Below, in pieces: positions 54,581 to 63,780 of a stretch of 64,000 bases of DNA; position 1 is the first letter of the stretch; each line of letters begins with the position of its first letter. The stretch covers positions 620,001-684,000 of the forward strand of contig NZ_WUPT01000001.1 in assembly GCF_009830125.1 (NCBI RefSeq). Reading direction: 5' to 3'. A model generated the notes under the pieces. The model saw nothing but the letters and a program-made list of their open reading frames with translations. It was not told the DNA's origin and searched no databases. The position numbers were made by a program, and so were the translations under genes. This DNA comes from Kangsaoukella pontilimi (lineage in GTDB: Bacteria > Pseudomonadota > Alphaproteobacteria > Rhodobacterales > Rhodobacteraceae).

Positions 54581-55552
54581 CTAGAATTGAGAAGAGAGAT
54601 GATGCGCCAGCCCGATCAGTGCGGCGTAGTCGTCCTCGACCACATGAATGGCGAAATTCTGCATGAAACCGGCGAAGCGGCCCTTGTCGCGGAACGCGTC
54701 TCCAAAGCCATTGGCGGCAAAATAAGGTGTCATCGCACGGCTGACGCCGCCCACCAGGTAGACGCCGCCGAAGGGCAGGTGGATCAGCGCAAGATTGCCC
54801 GCGACGGTGCCGAGGATTCGGATGAAGACGGCCACCGCTTCTGCCGCGATCTCGTCATCGCCGTTTTCGCAAGAGGCCATGATATCGGCGGCCTTCTTTT
54901 CCGCCGGCGATCCGGCTTCGCTGGCAAGCCAGCGATAGACGCGTTCCAGCCCGCGACCGGACAGGACGTCCTCGATGGCGGGGAAGCCATGCGCGGTCTC
55001 GACATAGCGGCAGAGGCGCAGTTCCGCATCGGTGCGGATCGGCATGTTGGCATGGCCCGCTTCGGAGGGCGGCACGTAGCGGCCGGTTTCCGTGTCATAG
55101 ACGGGGGCCGCGTTGAAACCGGTTCCGACGCCGATAACCAGGCGCGCCGAATTGGGTTGTGCTTCGGGGCCTGGGACGACCGTTCGGATGTTCTCGGCGT
55201 CGAGGTGACCGATTGCATGTCCCTGCGCCTGAAGGTCGTTCAGGACCGCCACGGTCTCGGCATGGGTAGCGCGTGCGAGCGTGTCCTTGTCGATGGCCCA
55301 GTCGAGATTGGTCAGGACGCCGCGCCCGTCGCGGACCGGTCCGGCCACGGCCACGGACGCGCCCTTGCAATCGACATTGCCTTCCTCGTCGAGATAGGCG
55401 CGCAGCACCGTCTCGAGCCCCGGATATTCGGAATTCCGGTAGCGCCGGATGGTTTCGGGCAGAAGCCGCTTGCCCTCGGCAAGGGCGACGCGGGTATTCG
55501 TGCCGCCGACATCTGCGACGAGGGAATAGGTATCTGCTGGACGGGACGTCAT
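54581..55552 (-). CDS. glk: Glucokinase
   Basis: ATP-dependent phosphorylation of glucose, needed here because the agl system brings in glucosides that are hydrolysed inside the cell. The 323-residue ROK-unrelated bacterial glucokinase has the phosphate-binding 'LVADVGGTNTRVALAEG' (about 11-27), 'VAVAGPVRDG', 'VIGVGTGFNAAPV' (second phosphate loop) and 'VYLVGGVSRAM' (adenosine motif). It is last of aglR-bgl-glk on the minus strand, 15 bp after the beta-glucosidase gene. Confidence 0.94.
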   Translation of the reverse strand: MTSRPADTYSLVADVGGTNTRVALAEGKRLLPETIRRYRNSEYPGLETVLRAYLDEEGNVDCKGASVAVAGPVRDGRGVLTNLDWAIDKDTLARATHAETVAVLNDLQAQGHAIGHLDAENIRTVVPGPEAQPNSARLVIGVGTGFNAAPVYDTETGRYVPPSEAGHANMPIRTDAELRLCRYVETAHGFPAIEDVLSGRGLERVYRWLASEAGSPAEKKAADIMASCENGDDEIAAEAVAVFIRILGTVAGNLALIHLPFGGVYLVGGVSRAMTPYFAANGFGDAFRDKGRFAGFMQNFAIHVVEDDYAALIGLAHHLSSQF

Positions 55553-55567
55553 GGCGAATTTCCTGGG

Positions 55568-56896
55568 TCAGGCGTCACGGGCCAGTGCGCGGGCAAGAGC
55601 GTGATAGGACGCTTTCGGGGTGCGCTGCAAGCTGTCGAAGTCGACATGGACCAGCCCGAACCGCTTTTCATAGCCCAAGGACCATTCGTAATTATCCATC
55701 AGCGACCAGACGATATAGCCCGCCACGGGGGCTCCGTCGGCGATGGCGCGGCGCACGGAATCCAGATGCTGGTTGAGATAGTCGATGCGGACCGGATCAT
55801 CGACCTTGCCCGCGTCGAGCGTATCGTAATTCGCCATGCCGTTCTCGGTGATGTAGAGCGGCAGGTCGCCGGTATACTCCTGCGCGAGTCGCGTCAGGAA
55901 GCGGTAGAGACCCTCGGGGTAGATCTCCCAGTCCATGGCGGTCTTCGGGAGCGGACCTTCGACCTCTTCTAGGCTAGGCCAGGCCGCGTCGGTGGGCGCG
56001 ATATTCTTCCGCGTGTAATAGTTCAGCCCGCACCAGTCCAAGGGCGCCTGAATCGTGCCGAAATCGTCCTGCCAACCGGCGGGCATATGCGGCTCAAGCC
56101 CCTCCATGGCAAGGTCGGGGTAGCGTCCCGTGAACAGGCCTTCGACGAAGAAACGGTTGTAATAGGCATCGTAGCGCGCGGCAGCCGCCGCGGCCTCGGG
56201 CGTGTCGTCCACCGGGTTGGCCCACTCGAAGTTGCAGACAGCGCCGAGGTTCGACATGCCGAGGCCCCGCATCACCTCGATCGAGCGGCCGTGGGCCAGA
56301 AGGATATGATGCATGGCCCGCGCGGTGGCGCGGATGTCGCGCAGACCCGGCGCGTGGCCACCCATGAAGTGGCTCAGCCAACCCACGCACCACGGTTCGT
56401 TGATCGGCGCGGCCGACCAGACGCGGTCCCCGATCCGGCCCATGATGACCTCGGTGAAATCGGCAAGCCAGCCCGCGATATCGCGGTTCCGCCAGCCGCC
56501 CTCGTCGGCCAGCGCTGAAGGCAGCTCCCAGTGATAGAGCGTCGCGGCGGGTTTGATTCCCCGTTCGAGCAGGCCATCCACAAGACGGTCGTAGAAATCG
56601 AGCCCCTCGGCATTGGGCGTGCCGCGTCCCTCGGGCAGGACCCGCGCCCAGCTTGTCGAGAAGCGGTAGGTGTCCACGCCAAGACCCGCGATCAGGTCGA
56701 GGTCTTCGTCCAGACGGTGGTAATGGTCGCAGGCGATGGCGCCATGCTCGGCCCGGACAACGTTGCCCGGCGTCGCGGCGAAGTCGTCCCAGTGGGTGCG
56801 GCCCGCGCCGCCGAAGGAGTGGCCTTCGATCTGATAGCTCGAGGTGGCGACCCCGAAAACGAAGTCGGACGGGAAATCCGCGCGTGTGAAGTTCAT
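55568..56896 (-). CDS. GH1 beta-glucosidase
   Basis: Retaining glycoside hydrolase family 1, 442 residues, the usual length. The acid/base Glu is in 'SAAPINEPWCVGW' (about E166) and the nucleophile in 'PLYITENGMANYD' (about E351). The N-terminus 'FVFGVATSSYQIEG' is the GH1 signature. No signal peptide, so it acts in the cytosol on imported glucosides or their phosphate-free products. It lies 1 bp after aglR and 15 bp before glk; together these serve the divergent aglEFGAK uptake operon. Confidence 0.95.
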   Translation of the reverse strand: MNFTRADFPSDFVFGVATSSYQIEGHSFGGAGRTHWDDFAATPGNVVRAEHGAIACDHYHRLDEDLDLIAGLGVDTYRFSTSWARVLPEGRGTPNAEGLDFYDRLVDGLLERGIKPAATLYHWELPSALADEGGWRNRDIAGWLADFTEVIMGRIGDRVWSAAPINEPWCVGWLSHFMGGHAPGLRDIRATARAMHHILLAHGRSIEVMRGLGMSNLGAVCNFEWANPVDDTPEAAAAAARYDAYYNRFFVEGLFTGRYPDLAMEGLEPHMPAGWQDDFGTIQAPLDWCGLNYYTRKNIAPTDAAWPSLEEVEGPLPKTAMDWEIYPEGLYRFLTRLAQEYTGDLPLYITENGMANYDTLDAGKVDDPVRIDYLNQHLDSVRRAIADGAPVAGYIVWSLMDNYEWSLGYEKRFGLVHVDFDSLQRTPKASYHALARALARDA

Positions 56897-56897
56897 C

Positions 56898-57947
56898 TCA
56901 GCCTCGCTGGCGGTGGGGCGCTAGGTCGGGGGCGGGGCCTGTGGAACTGCCCACGGTCAATTCCGCCTCCATCAGCCGTTGGCGCGGCGCGTCGCCCGTT
57001 CCGGCGATGATGTCAAGAAGCATGTTGGCCGCGTTCCGGCCCGCTTCCCGCACCGAAGAGCGCACGGCGGTGAACACGGGGATGTCGTCGCCGCTTTTGA
57101 AATAGGAGAGATCGTCGTCATAGATGACGATCGACACGTCGCGCCCGACGATAAGGCCCAGCTCCTGCACCGCGCGTCGGACGCCGATGGCGCAGATCAC
57201 GGAGGCCACGACAAAGGCAGTCGGTGGCATGGCGTCGTTCAGCATCTGGCGCGCGCTTGCGTATCCGTGCCGCTCCGTCATCTCGCCATGGGCGATCAGT
57301 TCGGGGCAGGGGACGATCCCGGCCTCCTCCAGCGCCTCGCGATAGCCTGTCCGGCGGCGCGTGGCGAAGTCCATCGTCTCGATCCCGTTGATCAGGCCGA
57401 TGCGGCGATGGCCGAAGTCGATCAGAAACGACGTTGCCCGGTAGAAGGCGCGGCGGTTGTTTACGTCGAGCCAGCTATACTCCCGGGTCGAGCCGGTGGC
57501 GCGGCCATGCACGACGAAGGGAAGCCCCAGTTCGCTGAGCATCGCGATCCGCCGGTCGTCGACGCGGGGGCCATGGACGATCACGCCATCCACCGATCCC
57601 CTGTTGGCAAGATCGCGGTAAACCTCGTCCTCGTCGCCATCCGACACCATCTTGAGGGTCAGGTCATAGCCTGCGGCCGCATAGGCCTCGCCCGCGCCCG
57701 AGATGAAATCGGTGAATATGGGGTTCACGATCTCATGCTGGGTCGAGACGGGAATCACATGCCCGATCGACATCGAACGGCCCGTCGCGAGGCTTCGGGC
57801 ACGGTTATTCGGATGGTAATTATAGGTTGTCGCGGCCTCGCGGACGCGGCGCCGGGTTTCTTCGGCCACCTCGGGATAGCCATTCAGCGCCCGGCTTACC
57901 GTCGTCTGTGACAGCCCCAGTATCTCTGACAGTTCCCGAAGGTTCAT
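56898..57947 (-). CDS. aglR: LacI-family repressor of the alpha-glucoside operon
   Basis: A 349-residue LacI/GalR regulator. The helix-turn-helix is 'MNLRELSEILGLSQTTVSRA' with hinge helix 'NNRARSLATGRS', followed by a sugar-binding periplasmic-type domain (about 60-335). It diverges from aglE and heads a run with beta-glucosidase and glucokinase, as in the aglR-aglEFGAK locus of Sinorhizobium meliloti. A perfect palindrome in the 265-bp divergent gap is the likely operator. Confidence 0.9.
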   Translation of the reverse strand: MNLRELSEILGLSQTTVSRALNGYPEVAEETRRRVREAATTYNYHPNNRARSLATGRSMSIGHVIPVSTQHEIVNPIFTDFISGAGEAYAAAGYDLTLKMVSDGDEDEVYRDLANRGSVDGVIVHGPRVDDRRIAMLSELGLPFVVHGRATGSTREYSWLDVNNRRAFYRATSFLIDFGHRRIGLINGIETMDFATRRRTGYREALEEAGIVPCPELIAHGEMTERHGYASARQMLNDAMPPTAFVVASVICAIGVRRAVQELGLIVGRDVSIVIYDDDLSYFKSGDDIPVFTAVRSSVREAGRNAANMLLDIIAGTGDAPRQRLMEAELTVGSSTGPAPDLAPHRQRG

Positions 57948-58119
57948 TGGATTCTCAAAGCGGTTTCAATTTTGTGGAAACGTTAGGCAAATCTGCGAGC
58001 CGCGTCAAAGAGTCGTTGCTGCGGCGCAGAAAGAGGTGGCGCTAACAACCATTTAATTTCAGTGCGATGAGAAAAGTCGGATTGACAGACGTTCGCGTTT
58101 CGGACAGGGTCCGCGCATC

Positions 58120-58131
58120 CAAAGCGCTTTG
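58120..58131. promoter_or_regulatory. Candidate AglR operator
   Basis: CAAAGCGCTTTG is a perfect 12-bp palindrome with the central CG and AAAGCGCTTT core typical of LacI-family sites. It lies 81 bp before the aglE start. A weaker half-matching CAAAGCGGTTTC lies at 57956-57967, next to the aglR start, and could be a second site for autoregulation. Confidence 0.7.
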
Positions 58132-58212
58132 ATATTTGTTTGGCGCTTGTCAATTTTCGGGCTGGGTGAAACGCTCAACTCAGAAAGAAATCGTGTCTTG
58201 GGAGGAACGATC

Positions 58213-59568
58213 ATGAAAAAGACTTTCTATACCGGCACCGCCATTCTTGCCCTGACGGCAGGTTCGGCCGTGGCCGGCGGGCATCTGCCTTTCACTCCGG
58301 GTGAGGGCGACTTCAGCTGGGACAGCTATAACGAATGGGCCGCCAGCGCGCCTGACTTCAGCGGCCAGACCGTGACCATCGCCGGTCCGTGGCTCCAGCC
58401 GGAAGACGACGTGTTCCGCTCGGCAGTGGCCTATTTTGCCGAAGCAACGGGCGCAGAAGTGATCTACACCGGCTCGGACTCGTTCGAGCAGCAGATCGTC
58501 ATCGACGCCGAAGCGGGCGCCGCGCCCAACATCGCCGTTTTCCCGCAGCCGGGCCTTGCCTCGGACATGGCAAGCCGCGGTCTTCTCTATCCGCTGCCCG
58601 AGAGCATGGGCTCCTGGACCGCCGAGAACTACGGCGCCGGTGAAAGCTGGGTCGACCTCGGCACCTTCTCGGATGCCGACGGCAACGATCAGCTCTTCGG
58701 CTTCTTCTACAACGTCAACGTGAAGTCGCTGGTCTGGTATGTGCCCGAGAACTTCGAGGACGCAGGCTATGACGTGCCCGAATCGATGGAAGACCTGCGC
58801 GCGCTGACCGAGCAGATCGCAGCCGATGGCGAAACGCCGTGGTGCATCGGTCTGGGATCTGGCGCAGCCACCGGCTGGCCGGCGACGGACTGGGTCGAGG
58901 ACATCATGCTCCGCACCCAGCCTGCCGACGTCTATGACGCCTGGACCACCAACGAGATCCCGTTCGACGACCCGCGCGTCGTCGCCGCGATCGAGGAATT
59001 CGGCTGGTTCATCGAGGACGGCAAGGTTGCCGGCGGCACCGGTGCCGTTGCCACCACCGACTTCCGCGACAGCCCGAAGGGTCTCTTCTCGTCGCCGCCG
59101 CAGTGCTACATGCACCGTCAGGCGTCGTTCGTTCCGGCCTTTTTCCCGGAAGACATCGAGTTCGGCGATGACGTGGATTTCTTCTACTTCCCGTCCTACG
59201 ACTCGAAGGATCTGGGCAACCCGGTTCTGGGTGGCGGCACGCTGATGGCGATCACCGACCCGTCGGACGCCACTTCGGCCCTGATGGAGTACTTCCAGCT
59301 TCCGATCGCGCATGAGATCATGATGGCTCAGACCGGCTTCCTGACCCCGCACAAGGGCGTGAATCTGGAGACCTACATGAACGACGCGCTGAAGGGGCAG
59401 GGCGAGATCCTCGTCAACGCCACCACCTTCCGCTTCGACGGGTCCGACCTGATGCCTGGCGGCGTCGGCGCCGGGACCTTCTGGACCGGCATGGTCGACT
59501 TCACCGGCGGCAAAGCCGCAGGAGAGGTCGCCTCGGACATCCAGTCGAGCTGGGAAGCGCTGAAGTAA
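58213..59568 (+). CDS. aglE: Alpha-glucoside-binding protein AglE
   Basis: Periplasmic binding protein of an ABC importer for maltose, trehalose, sucrose and related alpha-glucosides. The 451-residue protein from the ATG at 58213 (GGAGGA upstream) has a Sec signal ('MKKTFYTGTAILALTAGSAVA', cleaved near residue 21) and a family-1 fold ('VTIAGPWLQPEDDVFRSAV', 'NIAVFPQPGLASDMASRG', 'CYMHRQASFVPAFFPEDIE'). It heads aglEFGAK and is followed by an intercistronic stem-loop. Confidence 0.93.
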   Translation: MKKTFYTGTAILALTAGSAVAGGHLPFTPGEGDFSWDSYNEWAASAPDFSGQTVTIAGPWLQPEDDVFRSAVAYFAEATGAEVIYTGSDSFEQQIVIDAEAGAAPNIAVFPQPGLASDMASRGLLYPLPESMGSWTAENYGAGESWVDLGTFSDADGNDQLFGFFYNVNVKSLVWYVPENFEDAGYDVPESMEDLRALTEQIAADGETPWCIGLGSGAATGWPATDWVEDIMLRTQPADVYDAWTTNEIPFDDPRVVAAIEEFGWFIEDGKVAGGTGAVATTDFRDSPKGLFSSPPQCYMHRQASFVPAFFPEDIEFGDDVDFFYFPSYDSKDLGNPVLGGGTLMAITDPSDATSALMEYFQLPIAHEIMMAQTGFLTPHKGVNLETYMNDALKGQGEILVNATTFRFDGSDLMPGGVGAGTFWTGMVDFTGGKAAGEVASDIQSSWEALK

Positions 59569-59595
59569 GCGCACCCGATCGCGAAAGACGACAAC

Positions 59596-59622
59596 GAGAG
59601 ATCCGGCGTGTCCGGGTCTCTC
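59596..59622 (+). promoter_or_regulatory. Intercistronic stem-loop between aglE and aglF
   Basis: GAGAGA-T-CCGG-CGTGT-CCGG-G-TCTCTC forms a 6-bp plus 4-bp stem with one T-G pair between and a 5-nt loop. It is not followed by a T-run, so it is more likely an mRNA-stabilising or processing structure that raises AglE over the permeases. Confidence 0.75.
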
Positions 59623-59666
59623 CACAAAGACAAAAATAATCGCTTAGCCAGACTTGGGAGGGGTTC

Positions 59667-60902
59667 ATGCATCCTGCATTGCAAGGCTTGTTGACCATTG
59701 TGATCGGCGTTGGCGGCTGCATCGGTTACTTCTATTTTTCCAACGAGTTTCTCGACAAGGTGCTGTTCCCCGCGAAGGGTCCGAACGCCGGTCGGAATAT
59801 CAACCGTGCGAACCAGATCCGGCCATGGCTGTTCCTGTTTCCCGCGATGTTCGCCCTCGGCCTCTATCTGGCTTATCCCGTCTTCGAGACGCTGCGCCTG
59901 TCACTGACCGACCGAAGCCAGGGCGGCGCCTTCGTGGGCATGGCGAATTACAACCAGATGTTCGCCGAGGACAAATTCTGGGAAGCGATCCGCAACAACA
60001 TGCTCTGGCTCATCGTGGTGCCGGCAGCATCGACCGCCTTCGGCCTGCTGGCCGCTCAGCTTACCGACCGGATCGGCTGGGGCAGCGTGGCCAAGTCGCT
60101 GATCTTCATGCCGATGGCGATCTCGTTCGTGGGCGCCTCGGTAATCTTCAAGCTGATCTACGACACGCGCCCCGTCGATCAGGATCAGATCGGCGTTCTG
60201 AACGCGGTCTGGCTGCAATTCGAGGGCGGGATCGGATCGATCCTGTTCCTGAAAGTGCTGCCCTTTGTAATGGTGGCGGGCTTCGCGGCGATCGTGGCCT
60301 ATGTTGGCTATCTTCTTCTGACGCCCTTCATCGACAAGGGCGCTCGCAAGGAAGGCATCTTCCTCTCCGTCGTTCGTCTGATCGGCGCCGCTGTCGCGGT
60401 CTGGCTGGTGGTGATCTCTCTGATGTCGCTCGCAAGCATCTTCGCCGCCGACCTGCCGTATGGCGAGCCGCAGACATGGCTGACCATTCCGCTCTGGAAC
60501 AACTTCTTCCTGATGGTGGTGTTGATCTGGATCCAGACCGGCTTCGCCATGGTGATCCTGTCGGCCGCTCTGCGCGGTATCCCCGAAGAGACGGTCGAAG
60601 CGGCCATCGTCGATGGCGCCAACCCGTTCCAGATCTTCTTCAAGATCAAGGTACCGCAGATCATGCCCACGATCGTGGTGGTCTGGACGACGATCACCCT
60701 CGTCGTGCTCAAGGTCTTCGACATCGTCTTCGCCATGACCAACGGTCAGTGGGAGACGCAGGTTCTGGCCAACTACATGTTCGACAAGCTGTTCCGCGCG
60801 AATGACTGGGGTATCGGCTCGGCCTCGGCGATCATCATCATGGTCCTCGTGTCTCCGATCCTTGTCTGGAACGTCTACAACGCCCGCAAAGAAATGCGCT
60901 GA
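59667..60902 (+). CDS. aglF: Alpha-glucoside ABC transporter permease AglF
   Basis: A 411-residue MalF-type permease with about eight hydrophobic segments, including an extra N-terminal pair ('LQGLLTIVIGVGGCIGYFYF' as the first). The EAA loop is 'EETVEAAIVDGANPFQIFFK' (about 309-328). GGGAGGGG precedes the ATG. It lies 14 bp before aglG. Confidence 0.93.
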   Translation: MHPALQGLLTIVIGVGGCIGYFYFSNEFLDKVLFPAKGPNAGRNINRANQIRPWLFLFPAMFALGLYLAYPVFETLRLSLTDRSQGGAFVGMANYNQMFAEDKFWEAIRNNMLWLIVVPAASTAFGLLAAQLTDRIGWGSVAKSLIFMPMAISFVGASVIFKLIYDTRPVDQDQIGVLNAVWLQFEGGIGSILFLKVLPFVMVAGFAAIVAYVGYLLLTPFIDKGARKEGIFLSVVRLIGAAVAVWLVVISLMSLASIFAADLPYGEPQTWLTIPLWNNFFLMVVLIWIQTGFAMVILSAALRGIPEETVEAAIVDGANPFQIFFKIKVPQIMPTIVVVWTTITLVVLKVFDIVFAMTNGQWETQVLANYMFDKLFRANDWGIGSASAIIIMVLVSPILVWNVYNARKEMR

Positions 60903-60916
60903 GGGAGGATCAGATC

Positions 60917-62080
60917 ATGGACAATATCGCAGGTTCAAAATCCAGCCTCACCTGGGCGGTGCACATCTCGGTCGCGGCGCTGGTGTTCCTCTGGCTCTTC
61001 CCGACGATCGGTCTCTTTGTTTCGTCCTTCCGCACGGCAGACCAGATTTCGTCGAGCGGCTGGTGGGCATCCCTGTTCCCGGCCGAACAGACGATCCAGC
61101 TCAGGACCGGCGGCGGCGACGCAGCCGTGCAAGAGGGCGATCTCTGGGTGGTCGAGGGCAACCTTCTCGTCGATCACGAGGACAGCCCCGGCACCGATGT
61201 CACCCTGACGCGCTTCGGCGTCTCGTCGCGGGACGTTTCGGCCTATGCTATCGGTGAGACAGCCGAGTTCGGCGACGGCGCGGAAACGGTGACCCTCTCC
61301 GCCAATGGCGACTACCGCTACACCAGTACGGAAGAGCCGGGCCGCCGCGGCCAGCGGGTCTTCATCACGGCAGAGGTGCCGCCCGAGTTCACGCTTGGCA
61401 ACTATCAGACCATCCTGTTCTCCGGCACCGGTCAGGACAACATGGCCAAGGCGTTCTTCAACACCCTGACCGTGACCGTTCCGGCAACGATCATCCCGAT
61501 CGTGGTGGCGGCTTTTGCGGCCTATGCGCTGGCCTGGATGGACTTCCCAGGACGCGCGCTGCTGATCGCTCTCGTCGTGGCGCTACTGGTGGTCCCGCTC
61601 CAGCTTGCGCTGATCCCGCTTCTTCGGCTGCATCTGGGGATCGGCATCGGCAAAGGCTATCTGGGCGTCTGGCTGGCGCATACGGCCTTCGGGTTACCAC
61701 TCGCGATATACCTGCTCAGAAATTATATGGTGGGCCTGCCGCGGGACATCATCGAGAACGCCAAGGTGGACGGCGCGACGGATTTCCAGATCTTCACCAA
61801 GATCATCCTGCCGCTTTCCTTCCCCGCACTCGCCAGCTTCGCCATCTTCCAGTTCCTCTGGACGTGGAACGACCTGCTGGTGGCCAAGGTGTTCCTGATC
61901 GATGCGACGGGATCGACCACGGTCATGACCAACCAGATCGTCGAACTTCTGGGGACCAGAGGCGGCAACTGGGAGATCCTCGCCACGGCCGCCTTCGTCA
62001 GTATCGCGGTGCCGCTTGTCGTGTTCTTCGCGATGCAGCGCTACCTCGTGCGCGGCCTTCTGGCCGGCTCGGTCAAGTAA
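60917..62080 (+). CDS. aglG: Alpha-glucoside ABC transporter permease AglG
   Basis: A 387-residue MalG-type permease. After the first helix (about 11-37) comes a large periplasmic loop of about 130 residues (48-175) of beta-rich character, typical of AglG but much longer than in MalG. Five further helices follow, with the EAA loop 'RDIIENAKVDGATDFQIFTK' (about 275-294). GAGGGAGGATC is upstream of the ATG at 60917. Confidence 0.93.
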   Translation: MDNIAGSKSSLTWAVHISVAALVFLWLFPTIGLFVSSFRTADQISSSGWWASLFPAEQTIQLRTGGGDAAVQEGDLWVVEGNLLVDHEDSPGTDVTLTRFGVSSRDVSAYAIGETAEFGDGAETVTLSANGDYRYTSTEEPGRRGQRVFITAEVPPEFTLGNYQTILFSGTGQDNMAKAFFNTLTVTVPATIIPIVVAAFAAYALAWMDFPGRALLIALVVALLVVPLQLALIPLLRLHLGIGIGKGYLGVWLAHTAFGLPLAIYLLRNYMVGLPRDIIENAKVDGATDFQIFTKIILPLSFPALASFAIFQFLWTWNDLLVAKVFLIDATGSTTVMTNQIVELLGTRGGNWEILATAAFVSIAVPLVVFFAMQRYLVRGLLAGSVK

Positions 62081-62105
62081 TCCGATAAGAGAAGAGAGTT
62101 CCGAG

Positions 62106-63761
62106 ATGAGTTTCCTCGATCCCTGGGTCGATCAGAAGCCTGACCTGACCACCGATCCCGACTGGTGGCGCGGCGCGGTGATCTATCAGATCTATCCCCG
62201 GTCCTATCAGGACAGCAACGGGGACGGGGTGGGCGACCTCTCGGGCATCATCCACCGGCTGCCGCATGTCGCCTCACTCGGTGTGGATGCGATCTGGATT
62301 TCGCCCTTCTACCGCTCGCCCATGCTGGATTTCGGCTATGACGTGTCGGATTTCCGCGATGTCGATCCGCTCTTCGGCTCTCTGGGCGACTTCGACGCAC
62401 TGGTGCAACGCGCGCATGAGCTGGGCGTGAAGGTTATCGTCGACCTTGTCCTCAGCCACACCTCGGACCAGCACCCCTGGTTCAAGGAAAGCCGGTCGAG
62501 CCGCGATAACCCCAAGGCCGACTGGTATGTCTGGGCCGATCCCAAGCCAGATGGCACGCCGCCCAACAACTGGCTGTCGATTTTCGGCGGTTCGGCTTGG
62601 GAATGGGACGGGCAGCGGATGCAGTACTATCTGCACAACTTCCTGACCCAGCAGCCCGACCTGAACTTCCACAGCGAAGAGGTCCGGAAAGAGCTTCTGG
62701 ACGTTGCACGCTTCTGGCTCGACAGGGGCGTCGACGGGTTCCGGCTGGATACGGTGAACTTCTATTTCGCGGATGCCCAGCTTCGGGACAATCCGCCACT
62801 GGCCGAAAGCGAGCGGAACGACAACACCGCGCCCTCGGTGAACCCCTATAACTATCAGGATCACCTCTACGACAAGACCCAGCCGGAAAACCTACAGTTC
62901 CTGAAGGACTTCCGCGCCGTTCTTGATGAATATCCGGCGATCACATCGGTGGGCGAAATCGGGGAAAGCCAGCGCGGCACGCAGGTTCAGGCGCAGTACA
63001 CCTCCGAGGGACGTCTGCACATGGCCTATGACTTTGACCTTCTGGCGAATGCCTATCCGAGCGGCACCCGCATCGCCGCCGTGATGGACAAGATCGAGAC
63101 CCATGTCGCCAACGGCTGGGCCTGCTGGGCCTATTCGAACCACGATGTCGTGCGTCACACCTCGCGCTGGAACCTTGGTCCCGAGGCGCACCGCATCTAC
63201 GCGGCGCTGCTTCTGTCTCTGAAGGGGACGGCGTGCCTTTATCAGGGCGAGGAGCTGGGCCTGACCGAGGCCTATGTCCCCTTCGAGGACCTGCAGGACC
63301 CCTATGGCAAGCGCTTCTGGCCCAAGTTCAAGGGGCGCGACGGATGCCGGACACCCATGCCGTGGGCGGCAGATCGTGCCAATGGCGGTTTTTCCGACAA
63401 TAAGCCATGGCTGCCCGTGGCGATGGAACACGTCCAGAGCGCGGCCGAGGTGCAGCATGGCGATCCGGGTTCGATGCTGAATTTCTACCGGGAGATGATC
63501 GGCTTCCGCAAAGCCTATCCGGCGCTTCTCAAGGGCAGCTATCACGCGGTCGAGGCCGACGACACATACCTGTCCTTCATCCGTCGGCACGGCAATGTCG
63601 ACGTGTTCTGCGCCTTCAACCTGTCGGGCGAGCCGAGGGACGTCAAAATGCCGGACGGCGCGTGGCAGATCGACCGCGCCGCGCCGTTCACCATCGAAGA
63701 CACTGAAACGGGACCAAGATTGCCGGGGTGGCAGGCGCTTTTCGCCACCACCGGATCATAA
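62106..63761 (+). CDS. aglA: Alpha-glucosidase AglA (GH13)
   Basis: Cytosolic hydrolase of imported alpha-glucosides, 551 residues from the ATG at 62106. It begins '[20 protein letters not shown]', with the nucleophile in '[11 protein letters not shown]' (D about 215), acid/base in '[10 protein letters not shown]' (E about 284) and the third acid in 'YSNHDVVRH' (about 347). The overall order, with '[11 protein letters not shown]', is the GH13 alpha-glucosidase/oligo-1,6-glucosidase type. It sits between aglG and aglK, as in S. meliloti. Confidence 0.94.
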   Translation: MSFLDPWVDQKPDLTTDPDWWRGAVIYQIYPRSYQDSNGDGVGDLSGIIHRLPHVASLGVDAIWISPFYRSPMLDFGYDVSDFRDVDPLFGSLGDFDALVQRAHELGVKVIVDLVLSHTSDQHPWFKESRSSRDNPKADWYVWADPKPDGTPPNNWLSIFGGSAWEWDGQRMQYYLHNFLTQQPDLNFHSEEVRKELLDVARFWLDRGVDGFRLDTVNFYFADAQLRDNPPLAESERNDNTAPSVNPYNYQDHLYDKTQPENLQFLKDFRAVLDEYPAITSVGEIGESQRGTQVQAQYTSEGRLHMAYDFDLLANAYPSGTRIAAVMDKIETHVANGWACWAYSNHDVVRHTSRWNLGPEAHRIYAALLLSLKGTACLYQGEELGLTEAYVPFEDLQDPYGKRFWPKFKGRDGCRTPMPWAADRANGGFSDNKPWLPVAMEHVQSAAEVQHGDPGSMLNFYREMIGFRKAYPALLKGSYHAVEADDTYLSFIRRHGNVDVFCAFNLSGEPRDVKMPDGAWQIDRAAPFTIEDTETGPRLPGWQALFATTGS

Positions 63762-63780
63762 GGATAAAAGGGAGGGAGTT

